A stretch of 41,435 nt of DNA. Source: JACDAS01 sp046262415 (lineage in GTDB: Bacteria > Actinomycetota > Thermoleophilia > Gaiellales > Gaiellaceae). How positions within the stretch are numbered: position 1 is the stretch's first letter; every line of letters starts with the position of its first letter. A program made the translations under genes and the position numbers. Where the stretch lies: contig JBHEMU010000010.1 in assembly GCA_046262415.1 (NCBI GenBank), forward strand, positions 1-41,435, read 5' to 3'. Positions 24,568-31,762 of this stretch are shown here, piece by piece. The notes beneath the pieces were generated by a model that did not search any database, had not been told where the DNA came from, and was given only the letters and a program-made list of their open reading frames with translations.

Positions 24568-26178
24568 TCAGGCTGAGGCGCCGGAGTCCGGCGCGAGCTG
24601 GATGCCGGCCGCCTGCACGCAGTTCCGGCCCTTCGCCTTGGCCGCGTAGAGGGCGCGGTCGGCGAGTCGGACGAGCGAGTCGGGCTCGACGCCGTCCGCC
24701 GGCAGCGCAGCGACGCCGAGGCTCGCGCTGAGCGGGAGGTCGACACCCGGGACGCTGATCGCGCTGACGGCGAGCCGCAGCTTCTCGGCGAGCACGAGGG
24801 CGCCCTCACGGTCCGTGTCGGGACAGATGACGAGGAACTCCTCACCCCCGTAGCGCCCTGCGAAGTCGCTCTCCCGCACGCCGCCCGCGAGGGCGGAACC
24901 GACGGCCGCGAGAACGTCGTCGCCGCGCTCGTGGCCGTGCGTGTCGTTGATCGTCTTGAAGTGGTCGAGATCGAGCAGGATCACCGAGAGGGGCAGGAGC
25001 GTGCGCCCTGCCTGGGCGACCATGCGCTTCAGCGTGTCGCGCAGGGCGCGGCTGTTCGGAAGCCCGGTGAGCGCATCCGTCTCCGCCCGTGTCTCGGCGA
25101 GCTCGAGGTTGCGGAGGTTGGCGAGCATGGGCGCGGATGTGGCGACCGAGTCGCTCACCCGCTCGCGGTCGGCCTCCTCGAGCGAAGGCGACTCGTGCCT
25201 GATCAGCACCGAGCCGATCACCTCGCCGCCCACGAGCGACGGCACGCAGGTGCTGCTCGACTCGCCGCCCCCGCACACGTCGCAGGCCATCAGCGGCTCG
25301 CGGCCGCCCCGCTCGTGCGTGCGCCCGAGGCGGATCGCCAGGCAGGACTGGGGCTCGGCGTCCTCCAGCCGTCCCGCCAGCTCCGAGTCCGGATCCAGCG
25401 CCGTCGTGGGCACCAGGCGGTTGTCGGTCGTGTTTCGGTTGAGGACGACGACCGAGCTGCCCGGAATCGTCCGCTCCAGGTGGCGCTTCAGGAGCACGTG
25501 GGCCTCCGGCTCGCTCCGCGTCACCTGCAAGCTCTCGCTGAGCTCCCGCTGCGTCTCCCGGTACTCCCGCTCCCGCGAGCGGAGTCGGCCCTCGTCGCGC
25601 CACGCGCGCAGCATCAGGAGGTAGCCGAGCAGGCCGAAGAGCGCGGTCAGGGTGAAGATCAGCGCGGCGGAGACGACGCCGGTGCGGGCCAGGTCGCGGT
25701 CGCGCTTGCGCTCGAGGAGAGAGACGTAGTGGTCGTGGGCGGCCCGGTAGGAGTCGGTGAGCGCCCGCCGGCGGTCGACCTCGGCCATGGTGACGGCGCT
25801 GCGGCCCCCCAGCCGGACGCGGCGGATCGCGTCCTCCGCGCTCGCCTGCCAGCTGCGGGACAGCTGGATCGCCCGCCGCAGCCCGGCGAGCACGTTTCCG
25901 CGGGCGTCAGCGCGTGCGGACGAGAGGGCCAGATCGAACTCGCGCCGTCCGGAGACGTAGGGCTCGAGGAGCTCCTCGCGGTTCGTGTACACGAACCCGC
26001 GCAGGCCATTCTCCTGGCTCAGCATCGCCGTCCGCATCCGCTCGGCGGCTTCGGTCTGCTCGCCTCCCCGCAGCGCGGCCGACTGCTGCCAGTCCGCCAT
26101 GCGCCACACCATGACCGCGATCACGACCACGGACAGAAGCAGGAGCAGGCTCGAACGGGTATGTCTCGAGATGTTCAC
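24568..26178 (-). CDS. CHASE3-GAF-GGDEF diguanylate cyclase
   Basis: From the GTG at 26178 the protein has 536 residues. Transmembrane helix 1 (about 10-26), an extracytoplasmic CHASE3-like four-helix sensor (about 38-165, with MLSQENGLRGFVYT), and transmembrane helix 2 (about 168-190) come first. A coiled linker, a GAF domain (about 220-350) and a GGDEF domain (about 366-520) follow. The active site is GGEEF at 444-448, with LDLDHFKTINDTHGHERGD upstream, and an RxxD product-inhibition site (RESD, 435-438) stands five residues before it. Active, feedback-inhibited c-di-GMP synthesis is therefore predicted. The GAF domain has three Cys (C299, C302, C311) that could bind metal. A Shine-Dalgarno-like GAGGGG precedes the GTG; reading from 26280 would add an uncharacteristic basic leader. 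The gene is divergent from ylxP. Confidence 0.9.
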   Translation of the reverse strand: MNISRHTRSSLLLLLSVVVIAVMVWRMADWQQSAALRGGEQTEAAERMRTAMLSQENGLRGFVYTNREELLEPYVSGRREFDLALSSARADARGNVLAGLRRAIQLSRSWQASAEDAIRRVRLGGRSAVTMAEVDRRRALTDSYRAAHDHYVSLLERKRDRDLARTGVVSAALIFTLTALFGLLGYLLMLRAWRDEGRLRSREREYRETQRELSESLQVTRSEPEAHVLLKRHLERTIPGSSVVVLNRNTTDNRLVPTTALDPDSELAGRLEDAEPQSCLAIRLGRTHERGGREPLMACDVCGGGESSSTCVPSLVGGEVIGSVLIRHESPSLEEADRERVSDSVATSAPMLANLRNLELAETRAETDALTGLPNSRALRDTLKRMVAQAGRTLLPLSVILLDLDHFKTINDTHGHERGDDVLAAVGSALAGGVRESDFAGRYGGEEFLVICPDTDREGALVLAEKLRLAVSAISVPGVDLPLSASLGVAALPADGVEPDSLVRLADRALYAAKAKGRNCVQAAGIQLAPDSGASA

Positions 26179-26186
26179 GCAATCCC

Positions 26187-26209
26187 CTCGAACGAGGTAT
26201 CGGGCGCAG
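26187..26209 (-). promoter_or_regulatory. 23-bp element shared with the subtilase gene; sigma-28-like promoter?
   Basis: On the plus strand this reads CTCGAACGAGG, T, ATCGGGCGCAG. The same 23 bases with one change occur at 39257-39279, also upstream of a minus-strand gene. On the minus strand it supplies GCCCGATAC 18 nt before the GGDEF start. CTCAAG stands 14 nt further upstream (26225-26220), together resembling a sigma-28/WhiG promoter (TAAA, about 15 nt, GCCGATAA). The inner CTCGTTCGAG is a near-palindrome and could instead be an operator. Confidence 0.45.
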
Positions 26210-26272
26210 CGGGCCGCGGCTTGAGCCTCGCGCGGCGAGCCGCGAGGGCGCGCGAACCGCTTGAATAGCCCT

Positions 26273-26587
26273 ATGAGCACTGGCTACGTCGGCATCCTCT
26301 CCGTCGAGCTGCACTTCCCGGAGGCGGGCTCGCTGAAGGGGAAGCGGCATTTCGTCCGCTCGGCGAAGGCTCAGCTCCGGAACCGGGTCGGCGCGGCCGT
26401 GGCCGAGGTAGACCATCACGATCTGTGGCAGCGCGCGCGGCTGACGCTCGCCTGCGTCGCCCGCGAGCACCACGAGGCCGAGCGGCTGCTGGACGAAGCC
26501 GAGCACTACCTGCGCGGCCAGGAGTTCGAGCTGGTCGGGGCCGAACGGGAGGTCGTGCAGCCGGGGGAGAGGCTCGGGGATGGGTGA
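26273..26587 (+). CDS. ylxP: YlxP-like DUF503 protein
   Basis: The 104-residue protein matches DUF503: GYVGILSVELHFPEAGSLKG at the N-terminus, KRHFVRSAKAQLRNRVGAAV and AEVDHHDLWQRARLTLACV, with a ferredoxin-like alternation of strands and helices. In many Gram-positive bacteria it lies between infB and rbfA, as here, apart from the accessory insert. Its biochemical role is not settled. The ATG at 26273 fits the family start better than the in-frame TTG at 26261. It overlaps rbfA by 8 bp. Confidence 0.85.
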   Translation: MSTGYVGILSVELHFPEAGSLKGKRHFVRSAKAQLRNRVGAAVAEVDHHDLWQRARLTLACVAREHHEAERLLDEAEHYLRGQEFELVGAEREVVQPGERLGDG

Positions 26588-26924
26588 GCGCATCCGCCGG
26601 GTGAACGCGGCATTGCGCGAGGTGCTCTCCGAGGCGCTGCCCGAGCTCAAGGACCCGCGCATCGGCTTCGTCACGCTCACCGGCGTGGAGACCTCGCCCG
26701 ACCTGCGTCACGCACGGGTGTTCGTCAGCGTGCTCGGCTCCGAGCGCGCCCGCGCGGCGACCCTCGACGGCCTCACGGCTGCCCACGGCGTCCTCCAGGC
26801 CCGCGTCAGCCGCGAGCTGCGGCTGAAGCGCACCCCGCAGCTGACGTTCGAGTACGACCCGGCGATCGAGCAGGGGCTGCGGATGTCGAAGCTGATCGAC
26901 GAGCTCGCCGCCGATGAGGGCTAG
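26580..26924 (+). CDS. rbfA: Ribosome-binding factor A
   Basis: RbfA binds the 30S subunit during late maturation of 16S rRNA. The 114-residue protein has a single KH-like domain: MGERIRRVNAALREVLSEAL, then LKDPRIGFVTLTGVETSPDL with the family's LxDPRxxxVTxT pattern, RHARVFVSVLG, and RTPQLTFEYDPAIEQGLRMS. The start ATG lies within the 3' end of ylxP with the good Shine-Dalgarno-like GGGGAGAGG just upstream. It is followed by an intergenic hairpin. Confidence 0.93.
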   Translation: MGERIRRVNAALREVLSEALPELKDPRIGFVTLTGVETSPDLRHARVFVSVLGSERARAATLDGLTAAHGVLQARVSRELRLKRTPQLTFEYDPAIEQGLRMSKLIDELAADEG

Positions 26925-26927
26925 GCG

Positions 26928-26960
26928 GCGCTTCCGTCGGAAATCACCGGCCGGAAGCGC
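26928..26960 (+). repeat. Hairpin between rbfA and nrnA
   Basis: GCGCTTCCG (26928-26936) pairs with CGGAAGCGC (26952-26960). The loop holds a second 3-bp stem (CGG/CCG around AAATCA). It ends 6 nt before the GTG of nrnA and covers almost the whole 42-bp gap, so it may act as a partial terminator or shield the nrnA start. Confidence 0.5.
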
Positions 26961-26966
26961 TGGAAA

Positions 26967-27971
26967 GTGACCCACGCTCCTAGTCCCTCGCCCGAGCTGC
27001 TGGCGGTCGCGGAAGCGATCCGAGGTCACGACAGGTTCCTGCTCGTGACCCACGAGAACCCCGACGGCGACGCGCTCGGCTCGATTCTCGCCGCGAAGCT
27101 GGCCCTCGACCAGCTCGGCAAGGACGCGGTCATGTTCCTGGCGGGGGAGGGCGTGCTGCCGGAGGAGTACGGCTTCATCGACCTGAGTCGGCTGGCGCGG
27201 GAGCTGCCCGGGGACGCGACCTCCAGGGTGCTGCTCGCGCTCGACTGCGCGAACGCGAGCCGCACCGGGCTCGACCCGGAGGTGCTCGACTCGTTTCCCC
27301 TCTCGCTCGACGTCGATCACCACCACGACAACACGCGCTTCGGCGACGTCAACCTGATCGTGCCGGACGCGTCCTCGACCGGCGAGATCGTCCGCGACCT
27401 GCTGCGCGAGCTCGGCGTTCCCCTGACCCAGCCGATCGCGGAGGCGCTCTACGTCGCCCTCGTCACCGACACCGGCCGCTTTCAGTACGGGAACACGACG
27501 CCCAAGGCGCTCCGGCTTGGCGCCGAGCTCGTGGAGGCGGGGGTCGACGTGCAGCGCGTCTTCCAGGGCATCTACGAGTCGGTCGACTTCGCGAAGCTGA
27601 AGCTGCTCGCGCGCACCCTCGACCGCGCCGAGATCGCCGCGGGCGGGCGGCTCGTCCTCTCCCACCTCGAGCGGCGCGACTTCCACGAGCTGGGCGTGGG
27701 CGAGGAGTACGCCGAGGGCCTGATCGACTACCTGCGCGCGGTGGAGGGCGCGGAGATGGCCGCGATCATCCGCGAGCCTCCGGAGCCGCCGGACGCGCCC
27801 AGGCGCGTCAGCCTGCGTGCGTCGGCGAGCGACCTCGACGTCTCGGCGATCGCGCGGAAGTCCGGAGGCGGCGGCCATCGCCGGGCGGCGGGCTTCTCGA
27901 GCGAGCTGGAGGTGGACGAGATCAAGGAGTTCATCCGCCGGGAGTTCGCCGCGGCCGCCGCCGGAGACTAG
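26967..27971 (+). CDS. nrnA: NrnA-type DHH/DHHA1 phosphoesterase
   Basis: NrnA-type enzymes degrade nanoRNA and pAp, and some hydrolyse cyclic-dinucleotide products. The 334-residue protein has all DHH motifs: LLVTHENPDGDALGS (motif I), LLALDCANASRTG (II), LDVDHHHDNTRFGD (III, DHH) and VALVTDTGRFQYGN (IV). The C-terminal DHHA1 domain ends KSGGGGHRRAAGF, the substrate-binding glycine loop. The position between rbfA and truB is typical. Because two c-di-GMP genes are nearby, a role in finishing pGpG breakdown is possible but only an inference. The start is GTG 26967. Confidence 0.92.
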   Translation: MTHAPSPSPELLAVAEAIRGHDRFLLVTHENPDGDALGSILAAKLALDQLGKDAVMFLAGEGVLPEEYGFIDLSRLARELPGDATSRVLLALDCANASRTGLDPEVLDSFPLSLDVDHHHDNTRFGDVNLIVPDASSTGEIVRDLLRELGVPLTQPIAEALYVALVTDTGRFQYGNTTPKALRLGAELVEAGVDVQRVFQGIYESVDFAKLKLLARTLDRAEIAAGGRLVLSHLERRDFHELGVGEEYAEGLIDYLRAVEGAEMAAIIREPPEPPDAPRRVSLRASASDLDVSAIARKSGGGGHRRAAGFSSELEVDEIKEFIRREFAAAAAGD

Positions 27972-27997
27972 ATGCCCCCTCCGGTGCCGTCGCGCTG

Positions 27998-28774
27998 ATG
28001 CCGCCGCAGGCCCTCAGGCCGAGCGGTCTCGTGCTCGTCGACAAGCCGGCGGGCCCCTCCTCCTTCGCGGTGGTGGCCCGCCTGCGGGGCGCGACCGGGG
28101 CCCGGGCCGGACACGCCGGCACGCTCGACCCGTTCGCGACGGGTCTCCTCCTCGTCCTGCTCGGCGCTGCGACCCGGCTGGCGCGCCACCTCGTGGGCCT
28201 CGACAAGCGCTACCTGACCGCGATCGACCTGGCCTCGCGGACGGCCACGGGCGATCCGGAGGGCGAGGTCCTCGAGCGGCGGGAGCCGCCGGCGCGTGAG
28301 CTGCTGGAGCAGCGGCTGGCCGGCCTGCGCGGAGAGATCGAGCTGCCGATCCCGGCCGCCTCGGCGGTGAAGGTGGCCGGCCGCCGCGCCTACGAGCTGC
28401 ACCGGCGGGGCGTCGCGGTGGAGATGCCGCTCCGGCGCTCGACCGTGCACGAGCTCGTGCTGGTCGGGTATGCGGAGGGCGTGGCCACGCTCGACCTGCG
28501 CGTCAGCTCCGGCACGTACGTGCGGGCGATCGCGGACGCGCTGGGCGGCCACTGCCTCACGCTGCGGCGCCGTGAGGTGGGTCCGTTCGACGTGGCCGAC
28601 GCGAGCGAGGAGCGGATCCTGCCGGCGCTCGAGGCCCTGCCGTTCCTCCCGCTGCGGGAGGTCTCCGCGGAGGAGGCCCGTGCGATCCGGACCGGACGGC
28701 TGCGTATGGGGGAGGACGTCCGCGTCGTTCACGGAGGCGAGCTCGTGGCGGTGGGCGGCACGGTGCTCCCGTGA
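27998..28774 (+). CDS. truB: tRNA pseudouridine-55 synthase
   Basis: TruB makes pseudouridine 55 in the T-loop of tRNAs. In 258 residues: GLVLVDKPAGPSSFAVVARL (motif I), then GHAGTLDPFATGLLLVLLG with the catalytic Asp of the TLDP motif, TRLARHLVGLDKRYLTAIDL, the KVAGRRAYELHRRG substrate segment, and VSSGTYVRAIADALG (motif III). A short C-terminal PUA-like region follows (AIRTGRLRMGEDVRVVHGG). The ATG follows nrnA by 26 bp. The 3' end overlaps ribF by GTGA, consistent with co-translation. Confidence 0.94.
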   Translation: MPPQALRPSGLVLVDKPAGPSSFAVVARLRGATGARAGHAGTLDPFATGLLLVLLGAATRLARHLVGLDKRYLTAIDLASRTATGDPEGEVLERREPPARELLEQRLAGLRGEIELPIPAASAVKVAGRRAYELHRRGVAVEMPLRRSTVHELVLVGYAEGVATLDLRVSSGTYVRAIADALGGHCLTLRRREVGPFDVADASEERILPALEALPFLPLREVSAEEARAIRTGRLRMGEDVRVVHGGELVAVGGTVLP

Positions 28775-29646
28775 GGGTCGCCCACGCGATTGCAGAGCTG
28801 GAGGAGCGGCCGCGGGCGGTCGCGATCGGGACCTTCGACGGTGTCCACTCCGGGCACCGTCGAGTCCTTCGCGCCGCGATCGACACGGGCCTGACGCCGG
28901 CCGTCGTCACCTTCGATCCCCATCCCCGCGCCGCCCTGGGCAACCAGGTGGAGCTCCTCTCGACGCTCGAGCGCCGGCTCGAGCTGCTGGCCGAGACCGG
29001 GGTCGAGGAGACGCTCGTCGTGCCCTTCACGCTCGAGCTGGCTCGGCTGGAGCCGGAGGAGTTCGCCGAGAGCGTGCTGCGGCCGCTCGGCGCCCGGATC
29101 GTCGTCGCGGGACGCGACTTCCACTTCGGCCGCGGCCGGCGCGGTGACCTCGACCTCCTCGGTCGCCTCGGCTTCGACGCCCGTCCGGTTCCCGCCCTCG
29201 AGGGGGTCTCCTCGTCCCGGATCCGGCAGCTGCTGCGCGGCGGAGAGGTCGAGGGGGCGGCGCGCTGCCTCGGGCGCCCGGCGGAGGTCGAGGGGGTGGT
29301 CGTCGCGGGCGACGCGAGGGGCGGAACGCTCGGCTTCCCGACGGCGAACCTGGCCACCCGGCCGGAGCTGCTCGTGCCCGCGTACGGCATCTACGCGGGC
29401 TCCGCACGCGGCCTGGGGGCCGCCGTCTCGATCGGGACGAACCCGCACTACGGAGGCGACGAGCGCCGCGTCGAGGCCTTCCTGCTCGACTTCGAGGGCG
29501 ACCTGTACGGGCAGCGACTCGTCGTCGAGCTCTGGCAGCGGCTGCGCGACGAGCGCGCCTTCGCGAGCGAGGTCGACCTCGTCGCCCAGATCGCCCGTGA
29601 CGTCGAGGCGGCCCGCGGAGCCAGGCGTCCTCCCGACGATGTATGA
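28771..29646 (+). CDS. ribF: Bifunctional riboflavin kinase / FAD synthetase
   Basis: RibF converts riboflavin to FMN and then FAD. The N-terminal adenylyltransferase domain has AIGTFDGVHSGHRRVL (GTFDGVHxGH nucleotide-binding motif), VTFDPHPRAAL, and VSSSRIRQLLRGGEVEGAA. The C-terminal kinase domain begins with GGTLGFPTANLATRPE (flavin- and ATP-binding Thr/Asn), continues with YGIYAGSA and VSIGTNPHYGG, and has VEAFLLDFEGDLYGQRL with the catalytic Glu region. It is 291 residues long, a normal size. It is the end of the truB-ribF pair; rpsO, its usual neighbour, lies 1.75 kb further on beyond a ggt gene. Confidence 0.94.
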   Translation: MRVAHAIAELEERPRAVAIGTFDGVHSGHRRVLRAAIDTGLTPAVVTFDPHPRAALGNQVELLSTLERRLELLAETGVEETLVVPFTLELARLEPEEFAESVLRPLGARIVVAGRDFHFGRGRRGDLDLLGRLGFDARPVPALEGVSSSRIRQLLRGGEVEGAARCLGRPAEVEGVVVAGDARGGTLGFPTANLATRPELLVPAYGIYAGSARGLGAAVSIGTNPHYGGDERRVEAFLLDFEGDLYGQRLVVELWQRLRDERAFASEVDLVAQIARDVEAARGARRPPDDV

Positions 29647-29711
29647 GGAAGTTGTGAGGACGCGTGAGGACTGCGCAAGCTTTTCCGGCCCGGCGGAATC
29701 TCCATTTGCAT

Positions 29712-29939
29712 ATGGGCCTCGCTGATCGAAACCTGTCCCTCGTCGAGACGGTGCGCTGCCTCAGCTGCGGTCACGTCTACACGAAGCCGAACGGCGGCGG
29801 CACGGCGAGGGCGAACCCGGGCTGTCCGCGGTGTGCCTACGTGGGCTGGCTCTCGACGGCGGTGCCGCTCATGGAAGATCCATGGCCGCGCCACTCCGGC
29901 GGGGGTCTGCAGCCGAGCCCGTCCGTCCGACCAGGCTGA
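29712..29939 (+). CDS. Small zinc-ribbon protein
   Basis: A 75-residue protein from the ATG at 29712 carries two CxxC knuckles, VRCLSCGHVYTKPNGGG and PGCPRCAYVGW, spaced as in a rubredoxin/zinc-ribbon fold. This pattern is unlikely by chance. No family name or function can be given. Its last 71 bp overlap the 3' end of the minus-strand ggt gene, so the Pro-rich C-terminus is probably unconserved. No clear Shine-Dalgarno sequence is present. Confidence 0.6.
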   Translation: MGLADRNLSLVETVRCLSCGHVYTKPNGGGTARANPGCPRCAYVGWLSTAVPLMEDPWPRHSGGGLQPSPSVRPG

Positions 29940-31260
29940 CGCCGCCGAAGAAGTGATGGCGATCCGGCCAGCGCCGGACCGCCCAGCCGCGCCGTTCGAG
30001 CTCCACGAGCGCAGGCTCGTCCGTCGCGGGCTCGGCGTGCACCGTCCCTGCGGCCGGATGCACCCTCGGCCGGTCGACGGCTTCCTGCGCGCCCACTCCC
30101 TCGTCCAGGACCGCCGCGGCGACGGCCACCAGGGCGCTGCGCAGCCGCGTGCCGCCGGCGGCGCCGATCGCGAGCTCGAGCCGGCCGCTTCCCGCCCCGT
30201 CCAGCGCGATGCTGGGAGCCATCATGCTTCCGACCCGCTCGCCCGGATCGAGCGGCCCCCGCAGCAGGTCGGTCTCGCCGAGCATGCTGTTCAGGTGCAG
30301 GTCGAGGCCGGGCAGGTAGTCGCCGGAGCCGAGGCCGAGGCTCGTGGTCAGCACGCAGGCGTTGCCCTCCCGATCGGCGACGGCGAGGTTCGTCGTCTCC
30401 CCGGGGGCCGCGTCGCCCTCCAGCGCCGACACCAGCGCGAGCGTCCGGCCGGTCGCGCCCGCCCCGGCGAGGCGGGGCAGCCGCCCGAGCGCGCCTGCGA
30501 CTCCCGAGAGGCCGGTCCGCGTGAGGAAGCGCGTGCCACGGTAGTCCAGGGCGTCCGGCTCGCTCCAGCAGGCCGCGTAAGCCCGGAGGTCTCCCCGGGT
30601 GAGCAGCCCGCCCCGCTCGTCGGCGAGCTCCAGGAGGCGCTCGGCGATCGTGCTGCGGTACACGCCGCCGGCGCCCTCCGACGCGACGAGCTCGAGGGCG
30701 GCGACGAGCCCGGGCTGACGGAGGCGGTCTCCGGCCTCTAGCAGCCGCCCGCCGGGGGAGTAGATGCGCGCGCCGGCGTCGAGCGTCAGCACGGGGGCGA
30801 GCATCTCGAGACAGGCGGCGTGCGCCGGCGGCATCTCGACGTCGCTCCGGGCGAGAGCGAGCGCCGGCTCGACGAGGCGGGGCCACGGCAGGCGGCCGTG
30901 CTCGCGCCAGAGGAGCTCGAGCCCGGCGGGAAGGCCCGGGACGCCGCAGGACGCTGGGCCGACGGCGTAGTGGACGAGCTCCTGCCCGAACGGCACCTCG
31001 AGCTCGACGAGCTCCCGTGCCCTCGGCGCCGCCCCGAGACCGGGCGCGGCGACGAAGCAGTCGAGGTTGCGCACGCGCCCCCGCGCCCGGTCGAGGTAGA
31101 TCGCGTGCCCGCCGCCCAGGAACCCCGTCATCACGGTCTCGGCCACGCACGAGGCCAGCGAGGCCGCGACGGCGGCGTCGGCGGCCGTCCCGCCCTCCTC
31201 GAGGATCTCGAGCCCGGCGTCGGCGGTCGCCGGGTGCCCGGCCGCGATTCCCGCGCTCAC
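29869..31260 (-). CDS. ggt: Gamma-glutamyltransferase-like Ntn hydrolase
   Basis: GGT-family enzymes cleave gamma-glutamyl bonds after autoprocessing at a Thr. The 463-residue protein matches from MSAGIAAGHPATADAGLEIL and GGTAADAAVAASLASCVAE, then FLGGGHAIYLD. The nucleophile region is GETTNLAVADREGNACVLTT (Thr about 289), where the common TTH is TTN. NSMLGE (GLDLHLNSMLGETD) and GERVGSMMAPSI are the downstream substrate blocks, and GAAGGTRL is the glycine loop. It is shorter than typical GGT (530-580) and has no signal peptide, so it is probably cytoplasmic. The substrate could be a gamma-glutamyl or acyl-amide compound other than glutathione. The GTG start at 31260 faces the rpsO promoter. 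Confidence 0.85.
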   Translation of the reverse strand: MSAGIAAGHPATADAGLEILEEGGTAADAAVAASLASCVAETVMTGFLGGGHAIYLDRARGRVRNLDCFVAAPGLGAAPRARELVELEVPFGQELVHYAVGPASCGVPGLPAGLELLWREHGRLPWPRLVEPALALARSDVEMPPAHAACLEMLAPVLTLDAGARIYSPGGRLLEAGDRLRQPGLVAALELVASEGAGGVYRSTIAERLLELADERGGLLTRGDLRAYAACWSEPDALDYRGTRFLTRTGLSGVAGALGRLPRLAGAGATGRTLALVSALEGDAAPGETTNLAVADREGNACVLTTSLGLGSGDYLPGLDLHLNSMLGETDLLRGPLDPGERVGSMMAPSIALDGAGSGRLELAIGAAGGTRLRSALVAVAAAVLDEGVGAQEAVDRPRVHPAAGTVHAEPATDEPALVELERRGWAVRRWPDRHHFFGGVSLVGRTGSAADPRRSGAAMDLP

Positions 31261-31308
31261 CCGCGAATCGTGCCAGTGGATCGGCTCGCGGGCGCCGCGC
31301 CCGGCCGC

Positions 31309-31317
31309 TGCTACCCT
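31309..31317 (+). promoter_or_regulatory. Extended -10 promoter of rpsO
   Basis: TGCTACCCT (extended TGN plus TACCCT) closely resembles the rimP promoter TGCTATCCT. It leaves a leader of about 75 nt before rpsO. That leader is GC-rich and can fold (for example GCGGC/GCCGC at 31319-31335), which might allow autoregulation by S15, but no known S15 motif was recognised. Confidence 0.45.
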
Positions 31318-31397
31318 GTGCGGCGACCGCAGCCGCGGCCGTGCGCTCGCTTCCGACGCGCGGCGGGGACTGCGGAGACGCCTACAGGAGGCCAGGC

Positions 31398-31667
31398 ATG
31401 ACGCTCACGAAGGAAGCCAAGCTGGAGATCGTCGCAGGGCACGGCCGGCACGGGTCCGACACGGGCTCGCCGGAGGTGCAGATCGCATTGCTGACCCGTC
31501 GCATCAACGAGCTCACCGAGCATCTGAGGACGCACGCGAAGGACCACTACTCGCGGCGCGGCCTGCTCAAGCTCGTGGGGCGGCGGCGGCGGCTGCTCGA
31601 CTACCTCCAGCGGACGAACCTCGAGGGCTACCGGGCCCTGATCAAGGAGTTGGGCCTGAGGCGGTAG
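31398..31667 (+). CDS. rpsO: Small ribosomal subunit protein S15
   Basis: S15 binds the central domain of 16S rRNA early in 30S assembly. The 89-residue protein matches throughout: HGSDTGSPEVQIALLTRRIN, then LTEHLRTHAKDHYSRRGLL, VGRRRRLLDYLQRTNLEGY and LIKELGLRR at the end. The ATG at 31398 follows the Shine-Dalgarno AGGAGG with a 6-nt spacing. rpsO followed by pnp is a widely conserved pair. Confidence 0.97.
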   Translation: MTLTKEAKLEIVAGHGRHGSDTGSPEVQIALLTRRINELTEHLRTHAKDHYSRRGLLKLVGRRRRLLDYLQRTNLEGYRALIKELGLRR

Positions 31668-31677
31668 CCGAGAAGCA

Positions 31678-31737
31678 GGAGGGTGGAAGTTTGAGCGAGA
31701 TCCGCGTCGCCGGATCTGACTCAAACCTCCACCTTCC
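31678..31737 (+). promoter_or_regulatory. Long rpsO-pnp intercistronic hairpin (RNase III-type)
   Basis: Three stacked stems: GGTGGA (31682-31687) with TCCACC (31728-31733); GTTTGAG (31689-31695) with CTCAAAC (31720-31726); AGATCCG (31698-31704) with CGGATCT (31711-31717), loop CGTCGC. The internal mismatches are one A/C pair and CG/GA. GGAG/TTCC (31678-31681/31734-31737) can extend the base. In E. coli the same position carries the RNase III site through which PNPase limits its own mRNA. A similar role here is an inference from position and structure. Confidence 0.75.
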
Positions 31738-31762
31738 CCGACGGAAGACGGAGGACTGAGAG

